From Nocardioides panzhihuensis (GTDB taxonomy: Bacteria > Actinomycetota > Actinomycetes > Propionibacteriales > Nocardioidaceae), in NCBI RefSeq assembly GCF_013408335.1, contig NZ_JACBZR010000001.1, positions 1,302,001-1,366,000 of the forward strand: a DNA stretch of 64,000 nt, written 5' to 3'. Position 1 is the first letter of the stretch. Each line of letters starts with the position of its first letter. Of the stretch, positions 38,648 to 46,746 are shown piece after piece. The notes beneath the pieces are model-generated. The model had not been told where the DNA came from. It did not search any database and saw only the letters and a program-made list of their open reading frames with translations. A program made the position numbers and the translations under genes.

Positions 38648-39610
38648 ATGCGAAGAGTGATTGGTTACGTCTTCTTGCTGATCGGCGCGTTTGCGCTGGT
38701 CGCTGCTGGGGTTGCCGGCTTCTGGGGCAGGGATGCCGCGGCGACCGTGCCGTTCAACGTCAACACCACGACCGTCCTGGAGGGCACCGCGAGCGGTGCG
38801 CTGGCCAAGTCGGATCAGCCGGTCAAGGTGAAGTACACCCGGACGACCGAGGCCGCACCGAAGGACTCGACCGACGACGTCGTCGTCTTCGTCGAGGCCG
38901 GCTGCATCATGGTCCAGGAGGGCGACACGCCCGACTGCGCCCGCGCCGAGGAGGACGACCGCGTGGTGACCACCACCGAGCGTGCCTACGCCATGGACCG
39001 CAAGACCTCCGAGGTCGTCGAGGACCAGGCCAAGTACGTCGGTGAGGACAAGGCCGTCGCGAACATGACCGGCCTGGCCGGCAAGTTCCCGTTCGGCACC
39101 GATCGTCACGACTACGAGTACTGGGACGACACGCTCGGCAAGACCGTCATCGCCACCTACGTCGACGACGTCGACATCGATGGTCTGAAGACCTACCAGT
39201 TCGAGGTCTCTGCCTCCGACGACGACGCGTCGCTTTCGCCGGGAGACGACGGGGTCAAGGACACCGACGACGACATCCGCGGTACCTACGAGGCCACCCA
39301 GACGATCTACGTCGAGCCGACCACCGGCTCCTACGTCGACCAGAGCGCGACCCAGAAGATGGTCACCAGCACCGGCCTGGAGTTGATCGACGCCGAGATG
39401 AGCTACACCGACCCGACCGTCGCCAAAAACGCCGAGGACGCCAAGGCCAACATCGCCAAGCTCGGTCTGATCGGCACCTGGATCCCCGTCGGCGGCGTCG
39501 CGGCCGGCCTGCTGTTCCTGCTGATCGGCCTGTGGCTGGTCCTGCGCGGTCGCAAGCCCAACGGTGGCGCCCACGCCGCCGCGGACGACCGCACCCTGGT
39601 TGATGCCTGA
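38648..39610 (+). CDS. DUF3068 (PorA-family) membrane-anchored protein
   Basis: A 320-residue protein with an N-terminal signal-anchor helix (about residues 5-25), a long acidic extracytoplasmic domain (about 30-280) and a C-terminal helix (about 280-303) before a short basic tail. F-P-F-G-T-D-R-H-D-Y-E-Y-W-D-D-T (about 147-162) followed by a mid-domain Y-Q-F is the DUF3068 hallmark. Two cysteines (C-I-M-V ... D-C-A) may form a disulfide. GGGAGGGG stands before the ATG at 38648. The family is sometimes called PorA-like, but porin activity has not been shown for most members. A DUF3068 gene is also found in the mycobacterial aftD neighbourhood. It overlaps the next gene by eight bases. Confidence 0.85.
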   Translation: MRRVIGYVFLLIGAFALVAAGVAGFWGRDAAATVPFNVNTTTVLEGTASGALAKSDQPVKVKYTRTTEAAPKDSTDDVVVFVEAGCIMVQEGDTPDCARAEEDDRVVTTTERAYAMDRKTSEVVEDQAKYVGEDKAVANMTGLAGKFPFGTDRHDYEYWDDTLGKTVIATYVDDVDIDGLKTYQFEVSASDDDASLSPGDDGVKDTDDDIRGTYEATQTIYVEPTTGSYVDQSATQKMVTSTGLELIDAEMSYTDPTVAKNAEDAKANIAKLGLIGTWIPVGGVAAGLLFLLIGLWLVLRGRKPNGGAHAAADDRTLVDA

Positions 39611-40031
39611 GGCTCAGCCCGCACCTGCGTCACCGTCTGCGGGCCTCGAGGCTGACAGCCTCCGGGCCCGCAAACGTATTCCGTGGGCTGTAATCGTCGT
39701 CATCGCCCTCGCCGCGCCCGCGGCGACCTGGCGGATCCGGATGGCCGCCCTCGCGGCATGTCAGGAGCCGGATGCGAGCCTCGGCGTCTGGTCCTGGGGC
39801 GTCACGTTCAGCATGGTCCTCGGTGCGATGCTGCTTGTCGGGCTCTGCCTGTTGGCGCGGCTCGCGCCGGGGCGAGGCACGCAAGCATGGCTAGTGATCA
39901 TGCTGATCGTGGGCTTCGTCCTCGTCGCACTCGTGCTGAGTGCGCCCGACTGGGAGCCGTTGGTGATCCAGCCAGGATGTGACGGGCACGCACCTGGATG
40001 GTGGCCGCTGTGGCTGCCCGGTCGCGGCTGA
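39603..40031 (+). CDS. Small membrane protein downstream of the DUF3068 gene
   Basis: A 142-residue protein of unknown family. A 25-residue basic head is followed by three hydrophobic segments (about residues 26-45, 62-86 and 96-115). After these comes a short outer tail P-D-W-E-P-L-V-I-Q-P-G-C-D-G-H-A-P-G-W-W. The ATG at 39603 overlaps the last codons of the DUF3068 gene by eight bases, so the pair is translationally coupled and probably works together. Two cysteines, one in the first loop (A-C-Q-E) and one in the tail, could be linked outside the membrane. I do not recognise a domain. Confidence 0.65.
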   Translation: MPEAQPAPASPSAGLEADSLRARKRIPWAVIVVIALAAPAATWRIRMAALAACQEPDASLGVWSWGVTFSMVLGAMLLVGLCLLARLAPGRGTQAWLVIMLIVGFVLVALVLSAPDWEPLVIQPGCDGHAPGWWPLWLPGRG

Positions 40032-40043
40032 GACCGAACCCGG

Positions 40044-40931
40044 CTAACGGTTCGTCAGGTCGGCGCCGAAGATCGCGGTCCCCGGGGTCAGCAGACCCCG
40101 GGTGCGCGACCAGCCGCCCCAGATCCGCTCGTGGTCCTCGGGCCACTCGGGCTCGACCAGGTCGGTGATCCGGAACCCGGCACCGGCCAGGATCGCGACC
40201 CAGTCGCCGAGGGTGCGGTGGTGCTCGACGTACGACACCTCGCCGGTCTCGTCGTCGACCTCGACGTAGGGGGTGCGATCCCAGTAGGACTGGGCGGCGA
40301 TCAGGCCCTCGGGGCCGGGGTCGTCGGGGAACATCCACCGCGTGGGGTGGGTGATCGAGAACGCGAATCGGCCGCCGGGCCGGAGCACGCGGGCGGTCTC
40401 GGCGACCGCGTGGGCGATGTCGCTGACGAACTGCAGCGCTCCGAAGGAGCAGAAGACCACGTCGAAGGAGTCGGCGGCGAAGGGGAGGTCGGTCGCCGTG
40501 GCCTGCACCGCGGGCACGACGACGCCGGTCTGCTCGTCGAGGCGCCGGGAGTGCTGGAGCTGACGCCCGGACAGGTCCATGCCGATCGCGCGCCCGCCTC
40601 GGGTGTTCACCCAGCGGGAGCACTGGCAGGCGCCCGAGCCGAGCTCGAGCACGTCCTTGCCGCTGACGTCGCCGAGGATGCCGAGGTCGGCCTCGGTCAG
40701 GCCCTCGGGGCCCCAGACGAACCCGGCCTCGCCGAGGAAGGGACCGTGGGTCGCCTGGTACTCGTCGGCGTACCTGTCCCAGTCGGGGCCGTTGGCGCGG
40801 CGGGAGTCGGCCTCGCTGACCGATCGCCGCTCCGCTCTGACGACGGGGCCGGTGGTATCGATGGTCTCGATCGCGCCGAAGGGATCGATGGGTGCCTCCG
40901 GTCGGACGACCGGGCTGAGGGCTTGGTTCAC
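40044..40931 (-). CDS. Class I SAM-dependent methyltransferase
   Basis: A 295-residue protein. The methyltransferase core (about residues 85-195) has V-L-E-L-G-S-G-A-C-Q-C-S-R-W (motif I with a Cys-x-Cys), G-M-D-L-S at the acidic loop, A-T-A-T-D-L-P-F-A-A-D-S-F-D-V-V-F and R-V-L-R-P-G-G-R-F-A-F. The sequence F-S-I-T-H-P-T-R-W is typical of a group of actinobacterial Methyltransf_11 proteins of unknown substrate. The GTG at 40931 lies six bases after TACGCT, so the transcript is probably leaderless; upstream in-frame codons to 41096 show no family similarity. It stands alone between the glycan locus and rpsA. Confidence 0.82.
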   Translation of the reverse strand: MNQALSPVVRPEAPIDPFGAIETIDTTGPVVRAERRSVSEADSRRANGPDWDRYADEYQATHGPFLGEAGFVWGPEGLTEADLGILGDVSGKDVLELGSGACQCSRWVNTRGGRAIGMDLSGRQLQHSRRLDEQTGVVVPAVQATATDLPFAADSFDVVFCSFGALQFVSDIAHAVAETARVLRPGGRFAFSITHPTRWMFPDDPGPEGLIAAQSYWDRTPYVEVDDETGEVSYVEHHRTLGDWVAILAGAGFRITDLVEPEWPEDHERIWGGWSRTRGLLTPGTAIFGADLTNR

Positions 40932-40937
40932 CTCTAC

Positions 40938-40943
40938 AGCGTA
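40938..40943 (-). promoter_or_regulatory. -10 box of the leaderless methyltransferase transcript
   Basis: TACGCT on the minus strand, six bases before the GTG at 40931. Confidence 0.45.
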
Positions 40944-41203
40944 TGCCTCCCGGCCTGAAGGCGGGAATGCGGCAACGGGCCTCGACAGTTGGACGAGGCC
41001 CGTACGCGAAGCGTAGGCTAAGAAACTGCGTCTGAAGTCTGCTCGGGTCCCAGACCTAGTGGACCTTGGCTTGCTACCTCGGCCGCCGGCGAACACCGCG
41101 CGACGAAGCCTGTTGTGCTGGTGCCGGCGAGGGGTTGCCGACCTGAGACTTCAGCCGTGTGTGACCCGACGATATCTGTCCACCCAAGGAAACCACCTCC
41201 CTT
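40944..41203 (+). other. Methyltransferase-rpsA intergenic region and rpsA leader
   Basis: No gene fits. A hairpin with 10-bp arms (acgggcctcg at 40975-40984, cgaggcccgt at 40994-41003) lies upstream of a candidate -10 (taggct near 41013). That would leave a leader of about 180 bases before rpsA. Leaders of rpsA are often sites of S1 autoregulation in other bacteria; nothing in this leader proves that here. Confidence 0.35.
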
Positions 41204-42688
41204 ATGACGAGCACGCTCAACATTCCTCTCCCCGACTATGACGCGCCTCAGGTCGCGATCAACGACATCGGGTCGGAAGAGGACTTCCTCGCCGCGATCG
41301 ACGAGACCATCAAGTACTTCAACGACGGCGACATCGTGGACGGTGTCATCGTCAAGGTCGACCGGGACGAGGTCCTGCTCGACATCGGTTACAAGACCGA
41401 AGGTGTCATCCCGTCGCGCGAGCTCTCGATCAAGCACGACGTCGACCCGTCCGAGGTCGTCGAGGTCGGCGACAAGGTCGAGGCCCTGGTCCTCCAGAAG
41501 GAGGACAAGGAAGGCCGTCTGATCCTGTCCAAGAAGCGCGCGCAGTACGAGCGCGCCTGGGGCACGATCGAGAAGGTCAAGGAGGAGGACGGCGTCGTCG
41601 AGGGCGCGGTCATCGAGGTCGTCAAGGGTGGTCTCATCCTGGACATCGGCCTGCGTGGCTTCCTCCCCGCCTCCCTCGTCGAGATGCGTCGCGTCCGCGA
41701 CCTGCAGCCGTACGTCGGTCAGACCCTCGAGGCCAAGATCATCGAGCTCGACAAGAACCGCAACAACGTGGTCCTGTCGCGCCGTGCCTGGCTCGAGCAG
41801 ACCCAGTCCGAGGTTCGCCACGGCTTCCTGACCCAGCTCCAGAAGGGTCAGATCCGCAAGGGTGTCGTCTCCTCGATCGTCAACTTCGGTGCGTTCGTGG
41901 ACCTGGGTGGCGTCGACGGTCTCGTCCACGTCTCCGAGCTCTCCTGGAAGCACATCGACCACCCGTCCGAGGTCGTCACCGTCGGTGACGAGGTCACCGT
42001 CGAGGTTCTCGACGTGGACATGGACCGCGAGCGTGTCTCCCTGTCGCTGAAGGCGACCCAGGAGGACCCGTGGCAGCACTTCGCCCGCACCCACCAGATC
42101 GGCCAGATCGTCCCGGGTAAGGTCACCAAGCTGGTGCCGTTCGGTTCGTTCGTCCGTGTCGAGGAGGGCATCGAGGGCCTGGTGCACATCTCCGAGCTGG
42201 CCGAGCGCCACGTGGAGATCCCCGAGCAGGTCGTCCAGGTCAACGACGACGTCATGGTCAAGATCATCGACATCGACCTCGAGCGTCGCCGCATCTCGCT
42301 CTCGCTCAAGCAGGCCAACGAGACGGTCACCTCGACCGACGTCGAGGAGTTCGACCCGACGCTCTACGGCATGCCGGCCAGCTACGACGAGCAGGGCAAC
42401 TACCTCTACCCCGAGGGCTTCGACCCGGAGACGGGCGAGTGGCTCGAGGGCTACGACGAGCAGCGTGAGAAGTGGGAGCAGCAGTACGCTCAGGCCCACG
42501 CGCGCTGGGAGGCCCACATCAAGCAGCAGCAGGAGGCCGCCGAGAAGGCTGCCGAGGCCGGCGAGGCCACCTCGTACTCCTCGGGTGGCTCGGTCGACGA
42601 GACCGTCGCCGAGGAGGAGGGCGGCGGCTCGCTCGCCTCCGACGAGGCTCTGCAGGCTCTGCGCGAGAAGCTGACCGGCGGTCAGTGA
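41204..42688 (+). CDS. rpsA: 30S ribosomal protein S1
   Basis: A 494-residue RNA-binding protein that helps the 30S subunit bind mRNA. Four S1/OB domains are visible (about residues 42-110, 125-193, 210-280 and 297-366). The last two are the best conserved: G-V-V-S-S-I-V-N-F-G-A-F-V-D-L-G-G-V-D-G-L-V-H and G-K-V-T-K-L-V-P-F-G-S-F-V-R-V. A C-terminal extension of about 125 residues is rich in Tyr, Glu, Gln and Ala and is specific to actinobacteria, which have the four-domain form rather than the six-domain E. coli protein. The ATG at 41204 has a weak purine-rich site (aaggaaa). A 40-base palindrome ends the transcript. Confidence 0.96.
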   Translation: MTSTLNIPLPDYDAPQVAINDIGSEEDFLAAIDETIKYFNDGDIVDGVIVKVDRDEVLLDIGYKTEGVIPSRELSIKHDVDPSEVVEVGDKVEALVLQKEDKEGRLILSKKRAQYERAWGTIEKVKEEDGVVEGAVIEVVKGGLILDIGLRGFLPASLVEMRRVRDLQPYVGQTLEAKIIELDKNRNNVVLSRRAWLEQTQSEVRHGFLTQLQKGQIRKGVVSSIVNFGAFVDLGGVDGLVHVSELSWKHIDHPSEVVTVGDEVTVEVLDVDMDRERVSLSLKATQEDPWQHFARTHQIGQIVPGKVTKLVPFGSFVRVEEGIEGLVHISELAERHVEIPEQVVQVNDDVMVKIIDIDLERRRISLSLKQANETVTSTDVEEFDPTLYGMPASYDEQGNYLYPEGFDPETGEWLEGYDEQREKWEQQYAQAHARWEAHIKQQQEAAEKAAEAGEATSYSSGGSVDETVAEEEGGGSLASDEALQALREKLTGGQ

Positions 42689-42717
42689 AACGCATGAGCT
42701 GAGGCTCTAGGCAACAA

Positions 42718-42757
42718 CACGAGGGCCCGACCACCAGCTGGTGGTCGGGCCCTCGTG
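42718..42757 (+). terminator. Perfect 40-base palindrome between rpsA and the ABC operon
   Basis: Arms of 20 bp with no unpaired loop; it lies 30 bases after rpsA and 24 bases after the end of the minus-strand operon, so it can terminate both. Confidence 0.85.
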
Positions 42758-42780
42758 CGTCTCGGGAAGCCGAGTGCGGA

Positions 42781-43137
42781 TCAGGAGGCTCTGCCCTCGC
42801 CCGGAGCGATCTGCTCGATCCAGTAGAAGTGGGCCAGCGCGTCGACGCCGGCGTCGGAGACCCCACGCAGGTGGACGGTCTCGCCGTCGGAGCCCGAGAC
42901 CCGGCCGTGCTGCTGCAGCTCGAGGATGTGGAAACGCTCCGGGGCGAACCCGAGCCGCACGTCGACCGCGAAACGGCCGTTCGCGTCGGGGCGTAGGCCG
43001 ACCCCGTCATCCACCTTGCCGACGGACTGGATCGTCAGCCACAGCTGGTAGGCGAGGACGATGGCGATCAGGACCAGGAGGCGGCGCAGGACCTTGTTGC
43101 GCCAAACGCCGCCGACCCGCTCAGCCAGCCTGTGCAT
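42781..43137 (-). CDS. Small membrane-anchored protein at the end of the NitT/TauT-type operon
   Basis: A 118-residue protein with one N-terminal helix (about residues 18-37) and an outer or soluble domain of about 80 residues. That domain contains V-D-V-R-L-G-F-A-P-E-R-F-H-I-L-E-L-Q-Q-H-G and ends F-Y-W-I-E-Q-I-A-P-G-E-G. I do not recognise the family. The ATG at 43137 has GGAGG eight bases upstream, inside the end of the ATPase gene, which it overlaps by 17 bases. It is the last gene of the operon, so it may be an accessory part of the importer, for example a membrane stabiliser or ligand-side cofactor, but this is inference from position only. Confidence 0.6.
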   Translation of the reverse strand: MHRLAERVGGVWRNKVLRRLLVLIAIVLAYQLWLTIQSVGKVDDGVGLRPDANGRFAVDVRLGFAPERFHILELQQHGRVSGSDGETVHLRGVSDAGVDALAHFYWIEQIAPGEGRAS

Positions 43138-43906
43138 CCGGCTCACCTCCGCCCAGCCGTTCCTCGATGTGGTGGGTGTACTCGCGGAAGCGGGGGTCCT
43201 CCACCGTCTCCCGCCAGATCCGCGGCCTCGGCAGCTCGATGTCGATGATCTCCGCGACGGTGCTGGGACGGTGCGAGAGGAGCACGACCCGGTCGGAGAG
43301 GAAGACCGCTTCGTCGATGTCGTGGGTGACGAAGAAGACCGTCGGCCGGCGCTTCTCGAAGATCTCGGTCAGATCCTGCTGGAGCTTGCGCCGGGTCTGG
43401 GCGTCGATGCTGGCGAACGGCTCGTCCATCAGCATCACCTCGGGCTCGTTGACGAGCACGCGGGCGAGACCGAGGCGTTGCTGCATGCCGCCGGAGAGCT
43501 CGTGCGGATACTTCCGCTCGAAGCCGCTCAGGCCGACGAGCTCGAGGATGTCGGCCGCGGCCACCTCCCGCTGGGCACGGGAGACGCCCTTCATCCGGAG
43601 CCCGAAGGTGACGTTGCCCAGCACGGTCTTCCACGGGAAGAGCGCGTGACTCTGGAAGACCACCCCACGGTCGGGACCGGGGCCGTGCACGGATCTGCCG
43701 TGGACGAGCACGTCTCCGGCGGTGTGGTCGATGAATCCGGCGACGATGTTGAGCACGGTCGTCTTCCCGCATCCGCTCGGGCCGAGCACCGATACGAACT
43801 CACCCTCGCCGATGGAGAAGGTCACCTCGCCGATGGCCGGGATCGTCTCTCCGGTGTAGTGGTCGACGTACTCCTTGCGGAGACCGTTGATCTCGAGGGT
43901 GTTCAT
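43121..43906 (-). CDS. NitT/TauT-family ABC transporter ATPase
   Basis: A 261-residue ATPase of the SsuB/TauB/NrtD type. Walker A is G-P-S-G-C-G-K-T-T (about residues 42-50), the Q-loop V-V-F-Q-S-H-A-L-F-P-W-K-T-V is the family-specific form, the signature is L-S-G-G-M-Q-Q-R-L-G-L-A-R, and Walker B is E-V-M-L-M-D-E-P-F-A-S-I-D-A. The switch His lies in V-T-H-D-I-D-E-A. GGAGG stands seven bases before the ATG at 43906, which overlaps the permease stop (ATGA). It powers import by the two permeases encoded just upstream. Confidence 0.92.
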   Translation of the reverse strand: MNTLEINGLRKEYVDHYTGETIPAIGEVTFSIGEGEFVSVLGPSGCGKTTVLNIVAGFIDHTAGDVLVHGRSVHGPGPDRGVVFQSHALFPWKTVLGNVTFGLRMKGVSRAQREVAAADILELVGLSGFERKYPHELSGGMQQRLGLARVLVNEPEVMLMDEPFASIDAQTRRKLQQDLTEIFEKRRPTVFFVTHDIDEAVFLSDRVVLLSHRPSTVAEIIDIELPRPRIWRETVEDPRFREYTHHIEERLGGGEPDAQAG

Positions 43907-44757
43907 CTTGCTGCCTCCATCTGGCGTACGAGTCCCCACCGTTCCACGGTCGCCCGTTCGAACGGGGCGAGGATGAGTGCGTCCAGGGCGTACCAGAGCA
44001 CGCCGAGCACGATCATCCCGAGGAAGACCTGACTGACTTCGCCCGCGCGGCGGGCGTCGAACATCATGAAGCCGATTCCGCTGGTGCCGACGATGATCTC
44101 GGCGGCGATCAGCGCCCGCCAGCCGTAGCCGAGGCCGGTGCGGACACCGCTGGCGACGGCGGGCAGGGAGCCCGGGACGATCACCTCGAAGAACACCCGT
44201 AGGCGTCCGGCACCGAGGCTACGGGCAGCGTTGACGAGCTCGCGTGGCACCTGGTCGACGCCGGCGACGATGCCGAGCATCAGCGGGAAGACCACGGTGT
44301 AGACGATCACGAAGGTCACCGAGGTCAGGCTGAAGCCGAACCATACGATCAGGATCGGCAGCCAGGCGATGTCCGCGATCGCCTGGAAGAAGAGCAGCAG
44401 CGGCCAGGTGAGACGGCGCGCCCAGGACGAGAGGGCGACCACGAAGCCGAGCGGCAGGCCGATCAGGAGACCGAAGCCCACTCCGTACGCCAGCCGCTCG
44501 AGCGAGTCGCCGAGGTAGCTCGGCATCATGCCCTTGCGGACCAGTTCGGCGAAGGACTGCCACACCTCGACGGGGCCGGCGAAGAAGGCCGCGTTGACCG
44601 TTCCCGCCGCCGCGACCGCCCACCAGATCAGGAGGAACGGGACGAACGGTCCGAGCGTACGGACGGCGGGATGGGCCAGAAGCGCTGTCCCGACGCGGCG
44701 CCACAGGGGCACGCGTACGGGAGTGCGGGTCGGTGCCGGGGGAGTCATCGTCGTCAT
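43903..44757 (-). CDS. NitT/TauT-family ABC permease 2
   Basis: A 284-residue permease of the SsuC/TauC class with six helices. The coupling motif is V-P-R-E-L-V-N-A-A-R-S-L-G-A-G-R-L-R-V-F-F-E-V-I-V-P-G-S-L-P (about residues 168-197), followed by G-Y-G-W-R-A-L-I-A-A-E-I-I. A GTG three bases before the ATG at 44757 overlaps the stop of permease 1 and could be the true start. It differs clearly from permease 1, so the importer has a hetero-dimeric membrane part instead of the usual SsuC homodimer. Confidence 0.9.
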   Translation of the reverse strand: MTTMTPPAPTRTPVRVPLWRRVGTALLAHPAVRTLGPFVPFLLIWWAVAAAGTVNAAFFAGPVEVWQSFAELVRKGMMPSYLGDSLERLAYGVGFGLLIGLPLGFVVALSSWARRLTWPLLLFFQAIADIAWLPILIVWFGFSLTSVTFVIVYTVVFPLMLGIVAGVDQVPRELVNAARSLGAGRLRVFFEVIVPGSLPAVASGVRTGLGYGWRALIAAEIIVGTSGIGFMMFDARRAGEVSQVFLGMIVLGVLWYALDALILAPFERATVERWGLVRQMEAAR

Positions 44758-45584
44758 CACGAGACCGCCTTCATGCCCCAGCGCTCGACCGTACGCCGCT
44801 CCAACGGCGCCAGCATGAGCCGGTCCATCAGCAGCCACAGGACGCCGATGATGACCATCGACGCGATGATGACGCCGGTGTCGAACTGGCTCTGAGCGAG
44901 GAACAGGGCATACCCCAGGCCGGCGTTGGTGGCGATGATCTCGGCCGCGACCAGTCCTCGCCATCCATAGCCGAGCCCGATCCGCAGGCCGGTGACGATG
45001 CTGGGCAGGGCGCCCGGGAGCAGCACCTCCCAGACGATCCGTGGACCGCGGGTGCCCATCGAACGGGCGGCGCGCACGGTCTGCACCGGGATCTGCTGGA
45101 CCCCGAGGACCGTGTTGTAGGTGAGAGCGAAGAACATGGCGTTCCAGACGATGAAGATGACCGCGCGGTCCCCGTAGCCCAGCCAGAGCGTGGCGATCGG
45201 GATCCACGCGATCCCGGCCAGGGCGACGGAGAACCGCAGCAGCGGGGAGAAGAAGGCTGACAGCCGGGGGCTGGACCCCAGGGCGATGCCGAACGGGATC
45301 GCTGTCACGACCGCAAGCACGGCGCCGATCAGCATGCGCTGCACGCTGGCGCCGAGGTGACGGGCCAGGTCGCCACTGGCAGCCATCTCCGCGAGCGCGG
45401 CGATCACGTCGGTGACCTGCGGGAACGTACGCGCCGTGGTGCCCGTCACCTCGACGACGAGCCACCAGATCGCGACGAGCAGGACGAACGGGACGGCGAA
45501 CCAGACCGCCTCCGAGCCGCGTCGTGGCCCGGGCCGAGGACGTACGCGCCCCACGGAGCGGGCGGGCGGGTCGATCGTGGTCAC
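44757..45584 (-). CDS. NitT/TauT-family ABC permease 1
   Basis: A 275-residue, six-helix permease. The coupling loop reads V-Q-T-V-R-A-A-R-S-M-G-T-R-G-P-R-I-V-W-E-V-L-L-P-G-A-L-P and G-Y-G-W-R-G-L-V-A-A-E-I-I follows. A basic head of 25 residues precedes the first helix. The GTG start overlaps the stop of the binding-protein gene (GTGA). With permease 2 and the ATPase it forms one import complex. Confidence 0.9.
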   Translation of the reverse strand: MTTIDPPARSVGRVRPRPGPRRGSEAVWFAVPFVLLVAIWWLVVEVTGTTARTFPQVTDVIAALAEMAASGDLARHLGASVQRMLIGAVLAVVTAIPFGIALGSSPRLSAFFSPLLRFSVALAGIAWIPIATLWLGYGDRAVIFIVWNAMFFALTYNTVLGVQQIPVQTVRAARSMGTRGPRIVWEVLLPGALPSIVTGLRIGLGYGWRGLVAAEIIATNAGLGYALFLAQSQFDTGVIIASMVIIGVLWLLMDRLMLAPLERRTVERWGMKAVS

Positions 45585-46708
45585 TGGCAGGCCTTGTCAG
45601 CCGCAGCCTGGTCGTAGGTGTAGCCCTCCTCGACCTGGGCCTGCGCGGGGATCTCGGGCAGGCCCTCGAAGAGGTCGGGGTTCTCCGCCATCACCTCGAG
45701 GATGGGTGCCGGGTCGAAGTAGGGGGCGGGGTCGAAGTCCGGCTCGGCGGCGTCACCTTGGGCCATCAGGTCCGCCACGGTGTCCAGGGCGAGGTAGTTG
45801 CACGCGCTGAAACGGGGGTCGAGCTGCTTGACGTTGTGCTGCATCGCCTGCTGGGCGACGGCGCTCTCGGTGCCGGGCAGCCAGCGGGTGGCCGCCTCAC
45901 CGGCCTCGTCGGGGTTCTCGCGGATCCACTTGTCCACCTCGGCGCGGGCGGCGAGGTAGTCGGCGACCTCGTCCGGGTGCTCGTCGAGGAACTCTCGAGT
46001 GGTCACCTGGTAGCCCACGAACGGGATGTAGCCGCCGCCGCGCATGACCTCCTCGGCACCGTCCACCTGGTCGGTGATGGTGATCGGCCACGGGTCCCAG
46101 GCGATCGCGGCGTCGATGCCACCGGTCTCGAGCGCGACGCCGAGGTCGGGCGGCGCGGTGTTGACGACCGTGACCTGCGAGGTCTTCAGTCCCGCCTCCT
46201 CCAGCAGACCCAGGAGGTAGAGGTGGTTGATCGAGCCGACCGACACGCCGATCCGCTTCCCGCGCAGGCTGCCGAGGTCGTCGGCGGAGATGCCAGCGTC
46301 GGGGGTGGCGACGACGGCCATGGTGTCGTCGATGCTGGCCTGGCTGGCCGACCCGGTGTAGGTGCCGACGAGCACCAGCTCGTCACCCTTCTGCGCGGCC
46401 GGCACCAGCGGAGTTCCAACCTGGACCAGGTCGACCTCGCCGGCCTGGAGGGCGTTGAGCGCGTCGACCCCGGTCGGGAACGGGTCGGCGACCTCGACGT
46501 TGAGTCCGCGGTCCTCGAAGTAGCCGTTCTCCAGGGCGAGCGGCAGCCCGACCTGGTCGATCGCGGAGAGGTAGCCGGCCCGCAGAGAGGCGGCGGAACC
46601 AGCCGCTCCGGGGTCTTCGACGGTCGAGCCGCCACCGCATCCGGTGAGGACGCCGAGCGCGAGGACGGAGACGGTGGCGGTGAGACGCATCCTTGTCGTG
46701 GTGAGCAT
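45581..46708 (-). CDS. NitT/TauT-family substrate-binding lipoprotein
   Basis: A 375-residue lipoprotein with lipobox L-T-G-C (near residue 24) after a short signal. The mature part is an NMT1/SsuA-type two-lobed binder: L-P-L-A-L-E-N-G-Y-F-E-D-R-G-L-N-V-E-V at the first lobe, V-D-L-V-Q-V-G-T-P, G-K-R-I-G-V-S-V-G-S at the hinge, D-A-A-I-A-W-D-P-W-P. Extra C-terminal residues carry D-F-D-P-A-P-Y-F-D-P-A-P and a late Cys. The ATG at 46708 has GAAGGAAG before it. Such binders take sulfonates, nitrate, thiamine precursors and also small organic acids; gene context here points to a sugar acid or its breakdown product. It lies 38 bases after the kinase gene. Confidence 0.88.
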   Translation of the reverse strand: MLTTTRMRLTATVSVLALGVLTGCGGGSTVEDPGAAGSAASLRAGYLSAIDQVGLPLALENGYFEDRGLNVEVADPFPTGVDALNALQAGEVDLVQVGTPLVPAAQKGDELVLVGTYTGSASQASIDDTMAVVATPDAGISADDLGSLRGKRIGVSVGSINHLYLLGLLEEAGLKTSQVTVVNTAPPDLGVALETGGIDAAIAWDPWPITITDQVDGAEEVMRGGGYIPFVGYQVTTREFLDEHPDEVADYLAARAEVDKWIRENPDEAGEAATRWLPGTESAVAQQAMQHNVKQLDPRFSACNYLALDTVADLMAQGDAAEPDFDPAPYFDPAPILEVMAENPDLFEGLPEIPAQAQVEEGYTYDQAAADKACQ

Positions 46709-46746
46709 CTGTCTTCCTTCGTGGGAGATGGGGGTGATCCGAGGAG

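Noticed and set aside
42420..42688. Low-complexity tail of S1 as a separate domain or fusion
   Set aside because: Actinobacterial S1 proteins normally have such an acidic Gln/Glu/Ala-rich tail.
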